Origin: Thermobaculum terrenum ATCC BAA-798
GTDB taxonomy: Bacteria > Chloroflexota > Chloroflexia > Thermobaculales > Thermobaculaceae
NCBI RefSeq assembly: GCF_000025005.1
Contig: NC_013525.1
Span: 1,328,501-1,392,500 of the forward strand
Length of the DNA: 64,000 nt
Direction of reading: 5' to 3'
Shown: piece after piece, positions 35,355 through 43,615 of the stretch
Layout of the letters: each line of letters starts with the position of its first letter
How positions within the stretch are numbered: the stretch's first letter is position 1
The notes under the pieces: generated by a model
What the model saw: only the letters and a program-made list of their open reading frames with translations
The model's database searches: none
What the model was told of the DNA's origin: nothing
Translations under genes and position numbers: made by a program

Positions 35355-36837
35355 TAGCATTCTCCTTTGAGAAACTCTCAGCCATACCAATTGCTCTCAT
35401 CAAAGCCCTGGCCTTGTTTCGGGTCTCTTGGTACTCCCTAGCAGGCTCACTGTCAGCGACAATTCCAGCTCCTGCCTGGACATGCGCTAGCCCATCCTTC
35501 ATCAGGATAGTTCGTATAGTTATCGCCATATCCAGATTCCCACCATAGCCGAAGTAACCCAATGCGCCCGCATAAGGCCCTCTCTGCTCTCTTTCCAGAT
35601 CTGCTATGATCTCCATAGCTCTTATCTTGGGTGCGCCAGAAACAGTTCCCGCAGGGAAGCAAGCTCTAAGGGCTTCCCATGAAGGATAATCATCCCTTAA
35701 CCTACCAACCACGTGAGATACTAAATGCATCACGTGAGAATACCTCTCTACATCCATTAACTGGGTAACTCGGACTGTGCCAGGGATAGATACCCTGCCA
35801 ATATCATTTCTTCCCAAATCAACTAGCATGATATGCTCTGCTCTTTCCTTGGGATCGGCTCGCAACTCCTCCTCTAAGCGCTTATCTTCGTCTTCATCTT
35901 TACCCCTGGGTCTTGTACCCGCAATTGGATGCGTACTAACTTCACCATCCTGCACACGTACCAGCATCTCGGGGCTAGCACCTACCAATGAGATATCACC
36001 CATCTGAAGCAAGAACATATAAGGAGATGGATTAATAGCTCTAAGAGCTCTATACACATCCATAGGAGTAGCAATGGTTTGCCTTGTCCATCTTTGAGAT
36101 AGAACTACTTGGATGATGTCTCCTTGAGCTATGTAACGCTTAGCTTTCTCTACAGCATCACAAAATTCTTCAGGAGTCATATTCGATTGGATATCTAAGT
36201 CCTCAGAAGGGACTTCCGCATCAACCTGAGATAGGCGTTGAGGTAAAGAAAGTCTATCTATAAAGCTATCTATACGCTCAATAGCCCTCCCATAGGAGCC
36301 AGATAAATCCTCATCTACTAGGGTGTTACTAAGAACGATAGCTCTGTGCCTAAGCCTATCAAATATAAGAATGGTATCAACAAACATCAATATCGCATCG
36401 GGAACATCTATAGCCCTTTCTCGAGCCAGCGGCAATCTTTCCCATAGAGAGGCACATTCATAACCTATATACCCCACTGCCCCACCAAGAAACCTCGGCA
36501 GATTTCTCGGTTTGCCCACTATCGGCCTGGACAGTCTCTGGCTAACGAGATCCAGGGGATCATTTGTATCCAGAGGAATTAGATGCTCATCCTGCAAAAC
36601 TATAGAACCATCTCGCGAAAAGATAGCTATAGCCTGCGGATCAGAACCTAGAAAGCTATAACGGGCCATCCTTTCGCCACCCTCAACGCTTTCAAGCAAA
36701 AATCCGTAGTCAGAAGATAGCAACTTAGCATAAGCAGATAGAGGCGTTTCCAAATCCGCGAGGATCTCTTTATATATCGGAACTATTACTCCTGGCTTAG
36801 CTATCTTCTTGAAAGTTTCAAAGTCGGGTGCGTACAC
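35335..36837 (-). CDS. trpE: Anthranilate synthase component I
   Basis: A 500-residue enzyme converting chorismate and ammonia to anthranilate. The N-terminal FLLESVEGGE contains the LLES element that binds Trp in feedback-inhibited enzymes, so allosteric control is probable. The catalytic part shows DIIQVVLSQRW, GASPEMLVRVQDG, HPIAGTRPRG, LVDLGRNDIGRVS and FPAGTVSGAPKIRAME. GTG start with GGAG 8 bases upstream. First gene of the T-box-controlled trp operon. Confidence 0.97.
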   Translation of the reverse strand: MYAPDFETFKKIAKPGVIVPIYKEILADLETPLSAYAKLLSSDYGFLLESVEGGERMARYSFLGSDPQAIAIFSRDGSIVLQDEHLIPLDTNDPLDLVSQRLSRPIVGKPRNLPRFLGGAVGYIGYECASLWERLPLARERAIDVPDAILMFVDTILIFDRLRHRAIVLSNTLVDEDLSGSYGRAIERIDSFIDRLSLPQRLSQVDAEVPSEDLDIQSNMTPEEFCDAVEKAKRYIAQGDIIQVVLSQRWTRQTIATPMDVYRALRAINPSPYMFLLQMGDISLVGASPEMLVRVQDGEVSTHPIAGTRPRGKDEDEDKRLEEELRADPKERAEHIMLVDLGRNDIGRVSIPGTVRVTQLMDVERYSHVMHLVSHVVGRLRDDYPSWEALRACFPAGTVSGAPKIRAMEIIADLEREQRGPYAGALGYFGYGGNLDMAITIRTILMKDGLAHVQAGAGIVADSEPAREYQETRNKARALMRAIGMAESFSKENANAAVNR

Positions 36838-36864
36838 TGCCTATTCTCCTAACTAAGGCTGCTT

Positions 36865-36910
36865 AAAATTCAAAGCCCTCCGTCCCAGACAAGCTGGGGA
36901 CGGAGGGCTT
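36865..36910 (-). terminator. Intrinsic terminator of the trp T-box leader
   Basis: On the minus strand AGCCCTCCGTCCC pairs with GGGACGGAGGGCT across a short loop, followed by a T-rich TTTGAATTTT. The stem overlaps the 3' side of the T-box core, so the antiterminator and terminator exclude each other. Confidence 0.92.
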
Positions 36911-37140
36911 CCGCGGTGCCACCCCAATTAGGCCTAAGGCCTCACTCAGGAGGTACGGGAGACACAAGCTCCGATACCTCTCTCCTTGTAACGGCGGAGA
37001 CTCCGGCGAAGCCTACTTGCAGGAAGCTTTCGGTTCGCAGCTCCCAGGCCCATTCAGCATTCGCGCTGGCACCGGCTCACACCTAACCCGGCTCTCTGAG
37101 CCCCGCTTGAATGCCTACTATTCCTGTTCAAAGCCTTTCA
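36865..37140 (-). promoter_or_regulatory. T-box riboswitch, tryptophan-specific, upstream of trpE
   Basis: The T-box core GGGGTGGCACCGCGG lies at 36911-36925 on the minus strand. Stem I has the loop-E-like AGTA and GAA pair flanking a specifier loop, between CAGG/CCTG and GCATTC/GAATGC helices. The specifier triplet is UGG at 37050-37052, the Trp codon, followed by a purine. The antiterminator bulge reads UGGC, complementary to a tRNA ending in GCCA; bacterial tRNA-Trp normally has G at the discriminator position, so this matches. A terminator follows. Uncharged tRNA-Trp should stabilise the antiterminator and allow transcription of trpEGDSCFBA. The leader has no gene in it and explains the long non-coding stretch before trpE. 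Confidence 0.95.
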
Positions 37141-37159
37141 AAATATTTTCTTTGTGGAG

Positions 37160-37188
37160 AGTATACAACTTGACCAACGGATAATCAA
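37160..37188 (-). promoter_or_regulatory. Sigma70-type promoter of the trp operon
   Basis: On the minus strand TTGATT (37183-37188) and TATACT (37160-37165) are separated by 17 bases. The predicted start point falls about 10-20 bases before T-box stem I. No competing promoter is needed. Confidence 0.8.
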
Positions 37189-37221
37189 GACTAGCTATAG
37201 TAACAATGGTCAGACTTCAGT

Positions 37222-37758
37222 TTATCGAACATGATCATGCCAAACATTAGGTGGTAAAGAATCCGGGGCCTCACTAGGATCGAAGAACGCTCTCATTGTC
37301 CATTCAGGATGTTCGTACCCGCTGGCCCTGGCTTCCTGCATTACTCTGTCAGCCTGATTGATGGCCTCACGCGCATTGGGGCACACAGCTATCAATCTGA
37401 AGCGCTGAGCAGGTCGCATACGCACATATACAGCATAATATAATGGCTTTTCATACTCGACCCAGGGATGAGCTTCAAACACCCTGTCCCAAAGCACTTC
37501 TTCTATATACGGGGACAAAGCCTCCTGACGCCTTGCCATCTGAGGGCTTTCTTTGAAGCGTTTTATAGTCTCCAGTGAATCAAAGTAGCCTACACCCCAC
37601 ATCTCATTAGGATCATCGGTAGGCAGCAATACATAAACTGTAGGGCCTCCCGGTTCATTTGGAGAAACCGGCAGAGCATTGCCTGGATCATGCCATGCCT
37701 TTAGAAATTCCTTCATAAGACCTGGTTTTATACGACGTGCGGTGATCCAGACGTACAC
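37222..37758 (-). CDS. ABM-like (dimeric alpha/beta-barrel) hypothetical protein
   Basis: A 178-residue soluble protein. The opening MYVWITARRIKPGLMKEF and the central WGVGYFDSLETIKRFKES resemble antibiotic-biosynthesis-monooxygenase-type ferredoxin-like domains. The second half (YYAVYVRMRPAQRFRLIAV) may be a second such strand set. No haem or flavin motif is visible and the enzymatic role is unknown. GTG start with AGGAG 7 bases upstream. It follows pspA on the same strand by 33 bases and is followed by the trp promoter. Confidence 0.6.
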   Translation of the reverse strand: MYVWITARRIKPGLMKEFLKAWHDPGNALPVSPNEPGGPTVYVLLPTDDPNEMWGVGYFDSLETIKRFKESPQMARRQEALSPYIEEVLWDRVFEAHPWVEYEKPLYYAVYVRMRPAQRFRLIAVCPNAREAINQADRVMQEARASGYEHPEWTMRAFFDPSEAPDSLPPNVWHDHVR

Positions 37759-37791
37759 TTCTCATCTCCTAATATAAGGTATTGACAGAAA

Positions 37792-38508
37792 TCACTGTTC
37801 GGAAGATTCCTTCGAAGTACCTTCTGGCAGCGACTCCTGTGCAGAACCTGCAGTCAATTGTCTCTTCAGCTCCTGTAGCTGCGCTTCTATCTGACTGTCC
37901 CCTTCCAAGGCAGCGAACTGCTCATCTAGGGAGCTTGCCGATAGCTCGGCTTCAGCCTCAGCTCTAGCCTCCTCTAGCCTTATCCTCTCTTCCATACGTC
38001 CAAGCTCAGCAGCAGGATCCATCGTATTGAGCTGTGCACTTATGGTAGCGACCTTACGCTGAGTCTCAGCTCGCTTATGTCGGGCAATCAGGACTTCTCT
38101 GTTTCTTCTAGCGTCCTCATACTTGCTTTCTAGAGCCTGAAGCTCATTCTTCAACTTGTCAACTATCTTTCTCTGGGCATCTAGCTGCTGCTCATAGACA
38201 CTGGCATTTTCCAAATAGTCGTTATATCTGCGGAGCGCCTCTCTAGCCAGATCATCACGTCCCTTTTGAACTGCCAACTCTGCCTTCTGTCGCCACTCAT
38301 TAGCTAACGACCTGTTTCTTTCCAAATTAGCCTCTATGATCTTCTCCTGAGCTATCATTTCCGCAACCTGAGCTCTAGCTTCAGCGATGGCACTAGCCAT
38401 GTCGCGAATGATCTGATCTATCATAGCTTCAGGGTCTTCGGCCTTATCCAGCATGGCATTGATGTTAGCCCTAAGTATCGTACCTATACGCTCTATAATG
38501 CTTGCCAT
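37792..38508 (-). CDS. pspA: PspA/IM30 family protein
   Basis: A 238-residue, almost fully helical coiled-coil protein of the PspA/Vipp1 (ESCRT-III-like) family, which binds and protects stressed membranes. The opening MASIIERIGTILRANINAML and the segment DPEAMIDQIIRDM are characteristic, followed by long Glu/Arg/Ala heptads to about residue 220 and an acidic Ser/Glu-rich tail. The ATG at 38508 has AGGAGG 6 bases upstream; an ATG six codons earlier would include that site. The neighbouring DUF4178 and DUF2207 membrane genes fit an envelope-stress role. Confidence 0.93.
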   Translation of the reverse strand: MASIIERIGTILRANINAMLDKAEDPEAMIDQIIRDMASAIAEARAQVAEMIAQEKIIEANLERNRSLANEWRQKAELAVQKGRDDLAREALRRYNDYLENASVYEQQLDAQRKIVDKLKNELQALESKYEDARRNREVLIARHKRAETQRKVATISAQLNTMDPAAELGRMEERIRLEEARAEAEAELSASSLDEQFAALEGDSQIEAQLQELKRQLTAGSAQESLPEGTSKESSEQ

Positions 38509-38535
38509 CTTTCCCCTCCTTACCATCTCTCGATT

Positions 38536-39705
38536 CTATTCCTTTCTGTCTTCAGATCTTCTCTTCCAAACCGATATGTTTTCAGGACGCTCCCATCTTC
38601 CCGAGAATATTTTGTTCTCATCCTGCCAAGTCTCAACCCAGAGAAAGCCTTCACTCGAATCATATCTTCTGTATGTAACAATTAGCCCACCTCTCGATCC
38701 GCTAGCCCCGGTAACTTCAACAAGTGCCGTGCCATCGATCGCAGCCCGATAACTTTTACCCTCACTAGTAAAAGAGTCTCCCTCTGGTATGACTATGCCA
38801 GTGACCCTATGCATGATGCCTATACGGGTACCGCCGTCCGCGACATAAAGCCATGTGTCATCCTTAGAAGACAGCATATATGTCCACCAAATCTTATCTC
38901 TATCCCTCCATTCAAGCCTAGCGCTGATAAGATAGTCTTTTTCCTCGTAGGTAACCGCATCCCCCGGCGACAAACTAGTAAAGTCGGACAGATTGGTTGC
39001 CCCCACAGGAGCCACATCGCTCAGAAGCTCAGCTACAGTCGGTAAAGCTCTAGAGTGAGTGCCAGCAACAAGCGCATATCTTCGATTTATAGCGTCCTCA
39101 AGGTTATCAGTTATAGAGGCAAGCTCCGATATGGAGCTAGTACGAGAAGATTGATTGGATAAATCTCCAGTGAGCTTGGATACAGAATCTTCCAACTTTT
39201 CAACTAGACCTTGCAGGGCGCTATCCACGCTTTGCACAGCTATATCACTACCTGGTGAGCCAAGTAGTGATTCAGGGCTAGCTAATCGGTCGTACGCAGA
39301 CCTCTGTAACACTCGAGATGCACCTTCAAGCCTCACTGTGATGTCTTCCAGCATAAGGCAAGAGGTAGGATCTAAAGTGGATTCCTCCAATTGGAGAATT
39401 TTCTTGATTCTATCGCGTTGCAATTCTATGATCTCAGCTATCTGTGCTCTAGAAAGAGTTTCTACTTCCAAAGCCTTCTGCTTAGACACAATAAATTGCT
39501 CGCGCTCCTTCTCCTTGGATCCCTGCATAAAAAGATATGCGCCACCAAAGACCAGCGGAAGCGCCAAGATAACTACGACAGATAAGCCTAATATCTTCCC
39601 TCCTGTACTGCCGGCTGAGGTTAGAGTCCAGACAAGACAAAGGAAACCCAGAGCTATCCCAGCAGCAGCTATGAGAGCACCCCAAAACCTGCCCTGAGGG
39701 ATCAT
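38536..39705 (-). CDS. Membrane protein with C-terminal DUF4178 domain
   Basis: A 389-residue protein. Two hydrophobic segments at about 8-30 and 37-60 are followed by a long helical, charged region (65-220). From about 245, LSPGDAVTYEEKDYLI, the WWTYMLSS stretch and DTWLYVADGG mark a DUF4178 beta-sandwich-like domain. DUF4178 proteins are often encoded near PspA-like genes; their function is not established. The stop lies 27 bases before the pspA start, so they are co-transcribed. The helical region could contact the PspA coiled coil, which is inference. Confidence 0.8.
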   Translation of the reverse strand: MIPQGRFWGALIAAAGIALGFLCLVWTLTSAGSTGGKILGLSVVVILALPLVFGGAYLFMQGSKEKEREQFIVSKQKALEVETLSRAQIAEIIELQRDRIKKILQLEESTLDPTSCLMLEDITVRLEGASRVLQRSAYDRLASPESLLGSPGSDIAVQSVDSALQGLVEKLEDSVSKLTGDLSNQSSRTSSISELASITDNLEDAINRRYALVAGTHSRALPTVAELLSDVAPVGATNLSDFTSLSPGDAVTYEEKDYLISARLEWRDRDKIWWTYMLSSKDDTWLYVADGGTRIGIMHRVTGIVIPEGDSFTSEGKSYRAAIDGTALVEVTGASGSRGGLIVTYRRYDSSEGFLWVETWQDENKIFSGRWERPENISVWKRRSEDRKE

Positions 39706-39732
39706 CCTAGTTTCTCCAAAAAATCCTTGTCA

Positions 39733-41682
39733 CTAACTGAAACCAGCCCCGCCTCCTCCACTACCTCCTCCAAATCCGCCGGCACCACCGCCTCCCCAAT
39801 GTGAGCTGCCGAAAGCATCAGAAGCCATATCCAGTAAGTCCGCAAGTCCAGCGCTAGAACGGTCAAGTACACCACGACCGTCTCCCATATTAGTTAGACC
39901 TGTATTATCATGCAGACCTTCTCCTGAGTCAACACTTCCCGAAGAACCACCGTGATGTCCAGAGCCTGAGACACCGCCAAATGGAGGGAAGATTATTATA
40001 GGTCCTGGACCAGCCCAAGGAGAGCTACCATAACCACTACGATTTAATCCTTCCCATCCATAGCTGCCTCTATACCATGATGGAGCCGGTACACCAACAG
40101 ACGAAAACTTCTTGATCCACGAGTTACTAAGTCCAAAGACTGTTGCATAAGAAAGGTATTTTTCAAAGAGTTCACGCTGCTTTGCTAGGTTCTCAGTTAA
40201 CTCCATCCTGGCAAGATAGTTTCTAAAGGCTAGCCATTTCTTTGCCTCTATAGCTCCTTTTACAGTACGCACTGGCATGACCTCAGATAAGGCAACTAGA
40301 GCCATGCCCAAAACTGCAAGAATAACGAATGGTAGAGCTCCAAGAAACCAGGAGACATAAGTGTTAAACAAGATAGAAACTACTAGCGCTCCTAGAACCC
40401 CTAGAATAACCACAGTCCACCCAATGCGTCGGTAAGTCTTACGTACAGACTCAGGGTTAGCCTTGAACAGGCCAAGTTCAACAACTTCCTCGTAAAGGTT
40501 AGAAGTGAATACTTGCATGCTCGCGGTAAATACCTGCTTAGCTTCAGATAGATATATTTCCTTTCTATCTCCATTGTTGAAGAACATCCATAGAAGAGCG
40601 CGTTCGTGGGGAAATAGAGAAGAATCCTTTACATCTCCAAGCAAAGTTATTCTATAGTCTCTGTTACTGCCAAGCAGATCGTTTCTTTCCACAGGTTCGA
40701 GAGAAATAACACCCTTTTCCGCAAGCGATACGATGGTACTCACCACGTCCTCAGATCCTGCTTTCCCATCTATCAGGACACCTACCAGCGGAGCTGGAAG
40801 ATCACTAGGAGGCTCCTTCAACATACTTGGGCCAGGCCCCACATCAGGATCCTTACCTTTCGTATACCAAAGCAGGACTAAGAAGACAGTACCCAGCGAG
40901 GCCAATAAGACTGCTACGAACAAAGATATGAAGTTAGCTATCGGCCTTATGTTCTCAGCAATATAATCAGCCCTATCTGCAGCAGCCTGCCAGCTGGGTG
41001 GTGGACCCTCAACAATACCAGCGGGAAATTCAACCCTAACCTCAAATCCGTCATAAGCGGGAATATCGCGAACAGTAAACACAGCAGTGTTATCTGTAAA
41101 TCTAGATGTTCCCCCTAACCTCTCAGGATAAGAAGCCAATGTTACCTTGGAAGGATCTATGGGCTCAGGGAAAATTATTCGTACAGTGCTGCTTTGCACA
41201 GGGAAAGCCCGATCTGGAGGCACTGCTTGCCATCTTATTTGTCGAGAGTTGGGGTAAAGCCTTACCACACCAACAGCGGTGTAGTTTATTCTAAACGTGC
41301 GCACATCACCTGCACCGGCAGTATCAAAGCTCCAAGTTATGACAACATCATTTCCTCTATGGTCGGCATTAAAGCTTAGAGGAGTAGCCTGCCCCTGTGA
41401 GTCTAATTGTTCCACCGATACATCCTTGATCTCATCTATCCGATCTAGCGGTATCGTTCTGCTCCCGTTGCGCCATGTGCCGGATAAGAACTTAACTTGT
41501 TCTATCTCAGTCACTCTTACTTCATTAGATCTAGAGATACTAAGAGTAGAGTCGAATCTTTCCCAGACAAGGGACTTATCTTGAGCATGGGTAGAGGAAG
41601 ACAAGATAAAGGCGGGAAAGATGGCAATAACGAAAGTAAGCACCAGGAGAACGGAGACTCGAAGTAGGGTGTAGTTTCTCAT
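39733..41682 (-). CDS. DUF2207 family membrane protein with Gly/Ser-rich tail
   Basis: A 649-residue protein with an N-terminal signal segment (about 8-32) and an extracytoplasmic beta-rich DUF2207 domain (about 40-220; WERFDSTLSISRSNEVRVTE, IRWQAVPPDRAFPV). A transmembrane helix at about 252-272 precedes a cytoplasmic winged-helix-like region (PAPLVGVLIDGKAG), then two further helices near 420-465. The last 80 residues are low-complexity Gly/Ser and end GGGSGGGGAGFS. Function unknown; the family is often near stress and membrane genes. The start overlaps a 59-residue membrane microprotein by 4 bases. Confidence 0.85.
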   Translation of the reverse strand: MRNYTLLRVSVLLVLTFVIAIFPAFILSSSTHAQDKSLVWERFDSTLSISRSNEVRVTEIEQVKFLSGTWRNGSRTIPLDRIDEIKDVSVEQLDSQGQATPLSFNADHRGNDVVITWSFDTAGAGDVRTFRINYTAVGVVRLYPNSRQIRWQAVPPDRAFPVQSSTVRIIFPEPIDPSKVTLASYPERLGGTSRFTDNTAVFTVRDIPAYDGFEVRVEFPAGIVEGPPPSWQAAADRADYIAENIRPIANFISLFVAVLLASLGTVFLVLLWYTKGKDPDVGPGPSMLKEPPSDLPAPLVGVLIDGKAGSEDVVSTIVSLAEKGVISLEPVERNDLLGSNRDYRITLLGDVKDSSLFPHERALLWMFFNNGDRKEIYLSEAKQVFTASMQVFTSNLYEEVVELGLFKANPESVRKTYRRIGWTVVILGVLGALVVSILFNTYVSWFLGALPFVILAVLGMALVALSEVMPVRTVKGAIEAKKWLAFRNYLARMELTENLAKQRELFEKYLSYATVFGLSNSWIKKFSSVGVPAPSWYRGSYGWEGLNRSGYGSSPWAGPGPIIIFPPFGGVSGSGHHGGSSGSVDSGEGLHDNTGLTNMGDGRGVLDRSSAGLADLLDMASDAFGSSHWGGGGAGGFGGGSGGGGAGFS

Positions 41683-41858
41683 TTGTCTATCCTGTAAATT
41701 ACCCTAAGAGTAACTGATATAGCGCACACTAGGAGAAGCACAGCTGTACACTTGGCTATCAAGTTCTTCCTTTCCACAAGAGTTGCGAACAAAGGCCGAG
41801 CGAAATCTAACCTAACGGCTAACTTATACCATGTTGGTTGCTTACTGACAGTGTTCAT
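41679..41858 (-). CDS. 59-residue single-span membrane microprotein
   Basis: A short frame I read directly from the sequence. It begins MNTVSKQPTWYKLAVRLDF, has a basic stretch ERKNLIAK, one membrane helix (CTAVLLLVCAISVTLRVIY, about residues 37-55) and a charged end. Its TGA overlaps the ATG of the DUF2207 gene as ATGA, so translational coupling is expected. The ribosome site is weak (GGGG about 8 bases upstream), which lowers confidence. The codon use (AGG, ATA, TTA) fits its neighbours. No family recognised. A subunit or regulator of the DUF2207 protein is plausible but unproven. Confidence 0.55.
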   Translation of the reverse strand: MNTVSKQPTWYKLAVRLDFARPLFATLVERKNLIAKCTAVLLLVCAISVTLRVIYRIDK

Positions 41859-41912
41859 TATCTAAGCCCCAGCATCTCCCTAGGTAACAACTCAGAACAG
41901 CATAGAGAGGTT

Positions 41913-42644
41913 TCAACGACTTTCGTGTTCGCTAGGAGAACTAGCAAATACAATAGATGGTAGATTGATGTGGATACCCCTGGAATCTATACCTATGACG
42001 TTATTTAGATCGAGTTCGAACTCATTGTTTTGCGTACGTACCACAAATTTATTTTGGTATTTGGATTCAACAACACCTATATTTCTGGAATCCGAAGACC
42101 ATACTGGGCTGCCTATCTCTATCTGAGATGATCGAAATAGTCCTCCTCCGGATTCAAAATCCCACTCTATGGGATGTACGTTCTCCGCACCTATGGACTT
42201 CAATAAGGCTATCAACTGTTCAGATGGAACTGAAGAAGATTTAACGGTGATCAAGGATTCTCTGATCTCATCATAAGAACTACTTCTAGGCCTGCTGTAT
42301 ATAAAAGCCACTGCAGATAGCAGACCAAGTAAAGCAGCTCCAAGAAAGGTTCCAGAAATAACCGCCCCCCAAGCATGAGAGGCGGCAAAACGACCTATAC
42401 CATGAAGATCAAAGACTCCAAGAGACAGAATCCACCCTATCAAACCACCTAATATTGCACCACTTAATATTCCGGTGAATAGCTCCTCAGGTAGTCCCTC
42501 ACTATCCAGCGAGGTGGAAATAATCCGGGAAGATTGGTGGATTACGGCTATATCTGAGGGCTCTACGCCTATTTCCCTAAGCTTCTCGACAGCTCGAGTA
42601 CAATCTTCTTCTCTCAGAAATATTGCCAAAACGGCTTGAGACAT
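41913..42644 (-). CDS. YflT-like membrane protein with PRC-barrel-like C-terminus
   Basis: A 243-residue protein. The N-terminal 50 residues (VLAIFLREEDCTRAVEKLRE, then GVEPSDIAVIHQ) resemble the general-stress YflT/GsiB-like domain. Two Gly-rich hydrophobic segments at about 56-76 and 90-115 form a hairpin, and GAENVHPIEW is a typical end of that module. The last 75 residues (IGSPVWSSDSRNIGVVESKY) look like a PRC-barrel or DUF2171 sheet. Function unknown; the context suggests an envelope-stress protein. It follows the PRC-like gene by about 20 bases. Confidence 0.65.
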   Translation of the reverse strand: MSQAVLAIFLREEDCTRAVEKLREIGVEPSDIAVIHQSSRIISTSLDSEGLPEELFTGILSGAILGGLIGWILSLGVFDLHGIGRFAASHAWGAVISGTFLGAALLGLLSAVAFIYSRPRSSSYDEIRESLITVKSSSVPSEQLIALLKSIGAENVHPIEWDFESGGGLFRSSQIEIGSPVWSSDSRNIGVVESKYQNKFVVRTQNNEFELDLNNVIGIDSRGIHINLPSIVFASSPSEHESR

Positions 42645-42665
42645 AACAAATGCTCCAACATCGAG

Positions 42666-43025
42666 CTAAGACTCTTTCTTAGGGTTCAAAGCATTGGCTT
42701 CTAGATCCTTTTGAACTTCAGCTGGTTCATGCTTGGAGTCTGCCCAGTGGTAGAGATAGGTGGATACATAATCAGCTGGAACATCTCCCCAACCGGTCAG
42801 CAATTTCTTCTCAGCTTCTGAATTGAGCATAACACCATTAGAGCCTATATGCTCAACTGCTTCCACGGGAATAGGAACTGAATGCTCAGACAAGCGAAGC
42901 CAAGCTCGCCTCTTGTCAGGGGAGACTAATATCTCCTCAATGGTTCCAAGCAGCTGCGGACCATTGGAGGATAGCACGAGCATGCCAACCCTAATAGCAT
43001 CTAGTCTGGGTCTACTATGAGCCAC
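42666..43025 (-). CDS. PRC-barrel/DUF2171-like protein
   Basis: A 119-residue soluble protein. IRVGMLVLSSNGPQLLGTIEE and AWLRLSEHSVPIPVEAVEHI form the beta-rich PRC-barrel-like core, and GVMLNSEAEKKLLTGWGDVP ends it. It shares this fold with the C-terminal third of the next gene. First gene of the PspA cluster, divergent from a YtxH-like gene. Function unknown; such domains bind membranes, RNA or partner proteins. Confidence 0.65.
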   Translation of the reverse strand: MAHSRPRLDAIRVGMLVLSSNGPQLLGTIEEILVSPDKRRAWLRLSEHSVPIPVEAVEHIGSNGVMLNSEAEKKLLTGWGDVPADYVSTYLYHWADSKHEPAEVQKDLEANALNPKKES

Positions 43026-43055
43026 CTAAACCCTCCATAATCAGGATTTAAAACA

Positions 43056-43072
43056 GAAATATGGCATATTTC
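43056..43072. promoter_or_regulatory. Palindrome upstream of the PspA cluster
   Basis: GAAATAT and ATATTTC flank GGC, an exact 17-base palindrome about 30 bases before the PRC-like start, in the region shared with the divergent ytxH-like gene. This is a candidate operator, but no cognate regulator is visible nearby. An extended -10-like TGATACTAT lies upstream of it on the minus strand. Confidence 0.35.
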
Positions 43073-43194
43073 TTGCTTCTCTCTTACCGTGGCTAAGCCT
43101 CAGAAGTAATCTAAGATTGATAGTATCATAATTGCGGCGAGTTTACACAGGTTAGACCAAAGACCGAAAGAAGAGAAATCTTAAGGAGGAAAAA

Positions 43195-43506
43195 GTGAGC
43201 AAGCTAATAACTGCAATTAAGTGGTTTGTGTACGGATTGACCTTCGGTATACTATTTGCCCCGCGTAGCGGTAGGGAAACCAGGGCACAAATCGTACAGT
43301 GGCTTACCGGTTATGTTTCTGATGTTCTCGATGCAAGCAGCCAAACTATAGATAGAACAGCAAGGCGTACTCAGGAAGTAGTGGAACAGGCTCAACGAGC
43401 TACTGAAAGAGCAGGAGAAAAGGCTGAGTCAATGCAGTCATCAGCTAGCGAAAACATATCTAATGCGTCCGAACAGATAAGACATTCGGGGCCGGATACC
43501 CATTAG
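43195..43506 (+). CDS. YtxH-like stress protein
   Basis: A 103-residue protein. The N-terminal FVYGLTFGILFAPRSGRETRA is the YtxH signature: a short hydrophobic segment followed by a Gly-Arg motif. The remaining helix is Ala/Glu/Gln-rich (VVEQAQRATERAGEKAE) and ends in a Ser/Asn-rich tail. Homologues are general-stress membrane proteins of unknown biochemistry. GTG start with AAGGAGG five bases before. Divergent from the PspA cluster and followed by a hairpin. Confidence 0.85.
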   Translation: MSKLITAIKWFVYGLTFGILFAPRSGRETRAQIVQWLTGYVSDVLDASSQTIDRTARRTQEVVEQAQRATERAGEKAESMQSSASENISNASEQIRHSGPDTH

Positions 43507-43543
43507 AACACAAATTCAGTAACTAAAGAAGCTCTTGCTAGTG

Positions 43544-43581
43544 ATGCTGCTGGAGATTGATCTATTATTATCCAGCAGCAT
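43544..43581 (+). terminator. Hairpin after the YtxH gene
   Basis: An exact 11-bp stem ATGCTGCTGGA/TCCAGCAGCAT with a 16-base loop. It is not followed by a T-run, so termination is uncertain. It sits between the ytxH-like and rhomboid genes. Confidence 0.4.
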
Positions 43582-43615
43582 ATTCATATAATTCCAACCA
43601 TATTGTGGAGAAGAT

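Noticed and set aside
39155-39697. A 180-codon plus-strand frame opposite the DUF4178 gene
   Set aside because: The minus-strand gene has membrane helices and a recognisable domain; the plus-strand text has none.
39733-39990. A repeat array at the end of the DUF2207 gene
   Set aside because: The pattern is Gly/Ser codon low complexity, without regular spacers.
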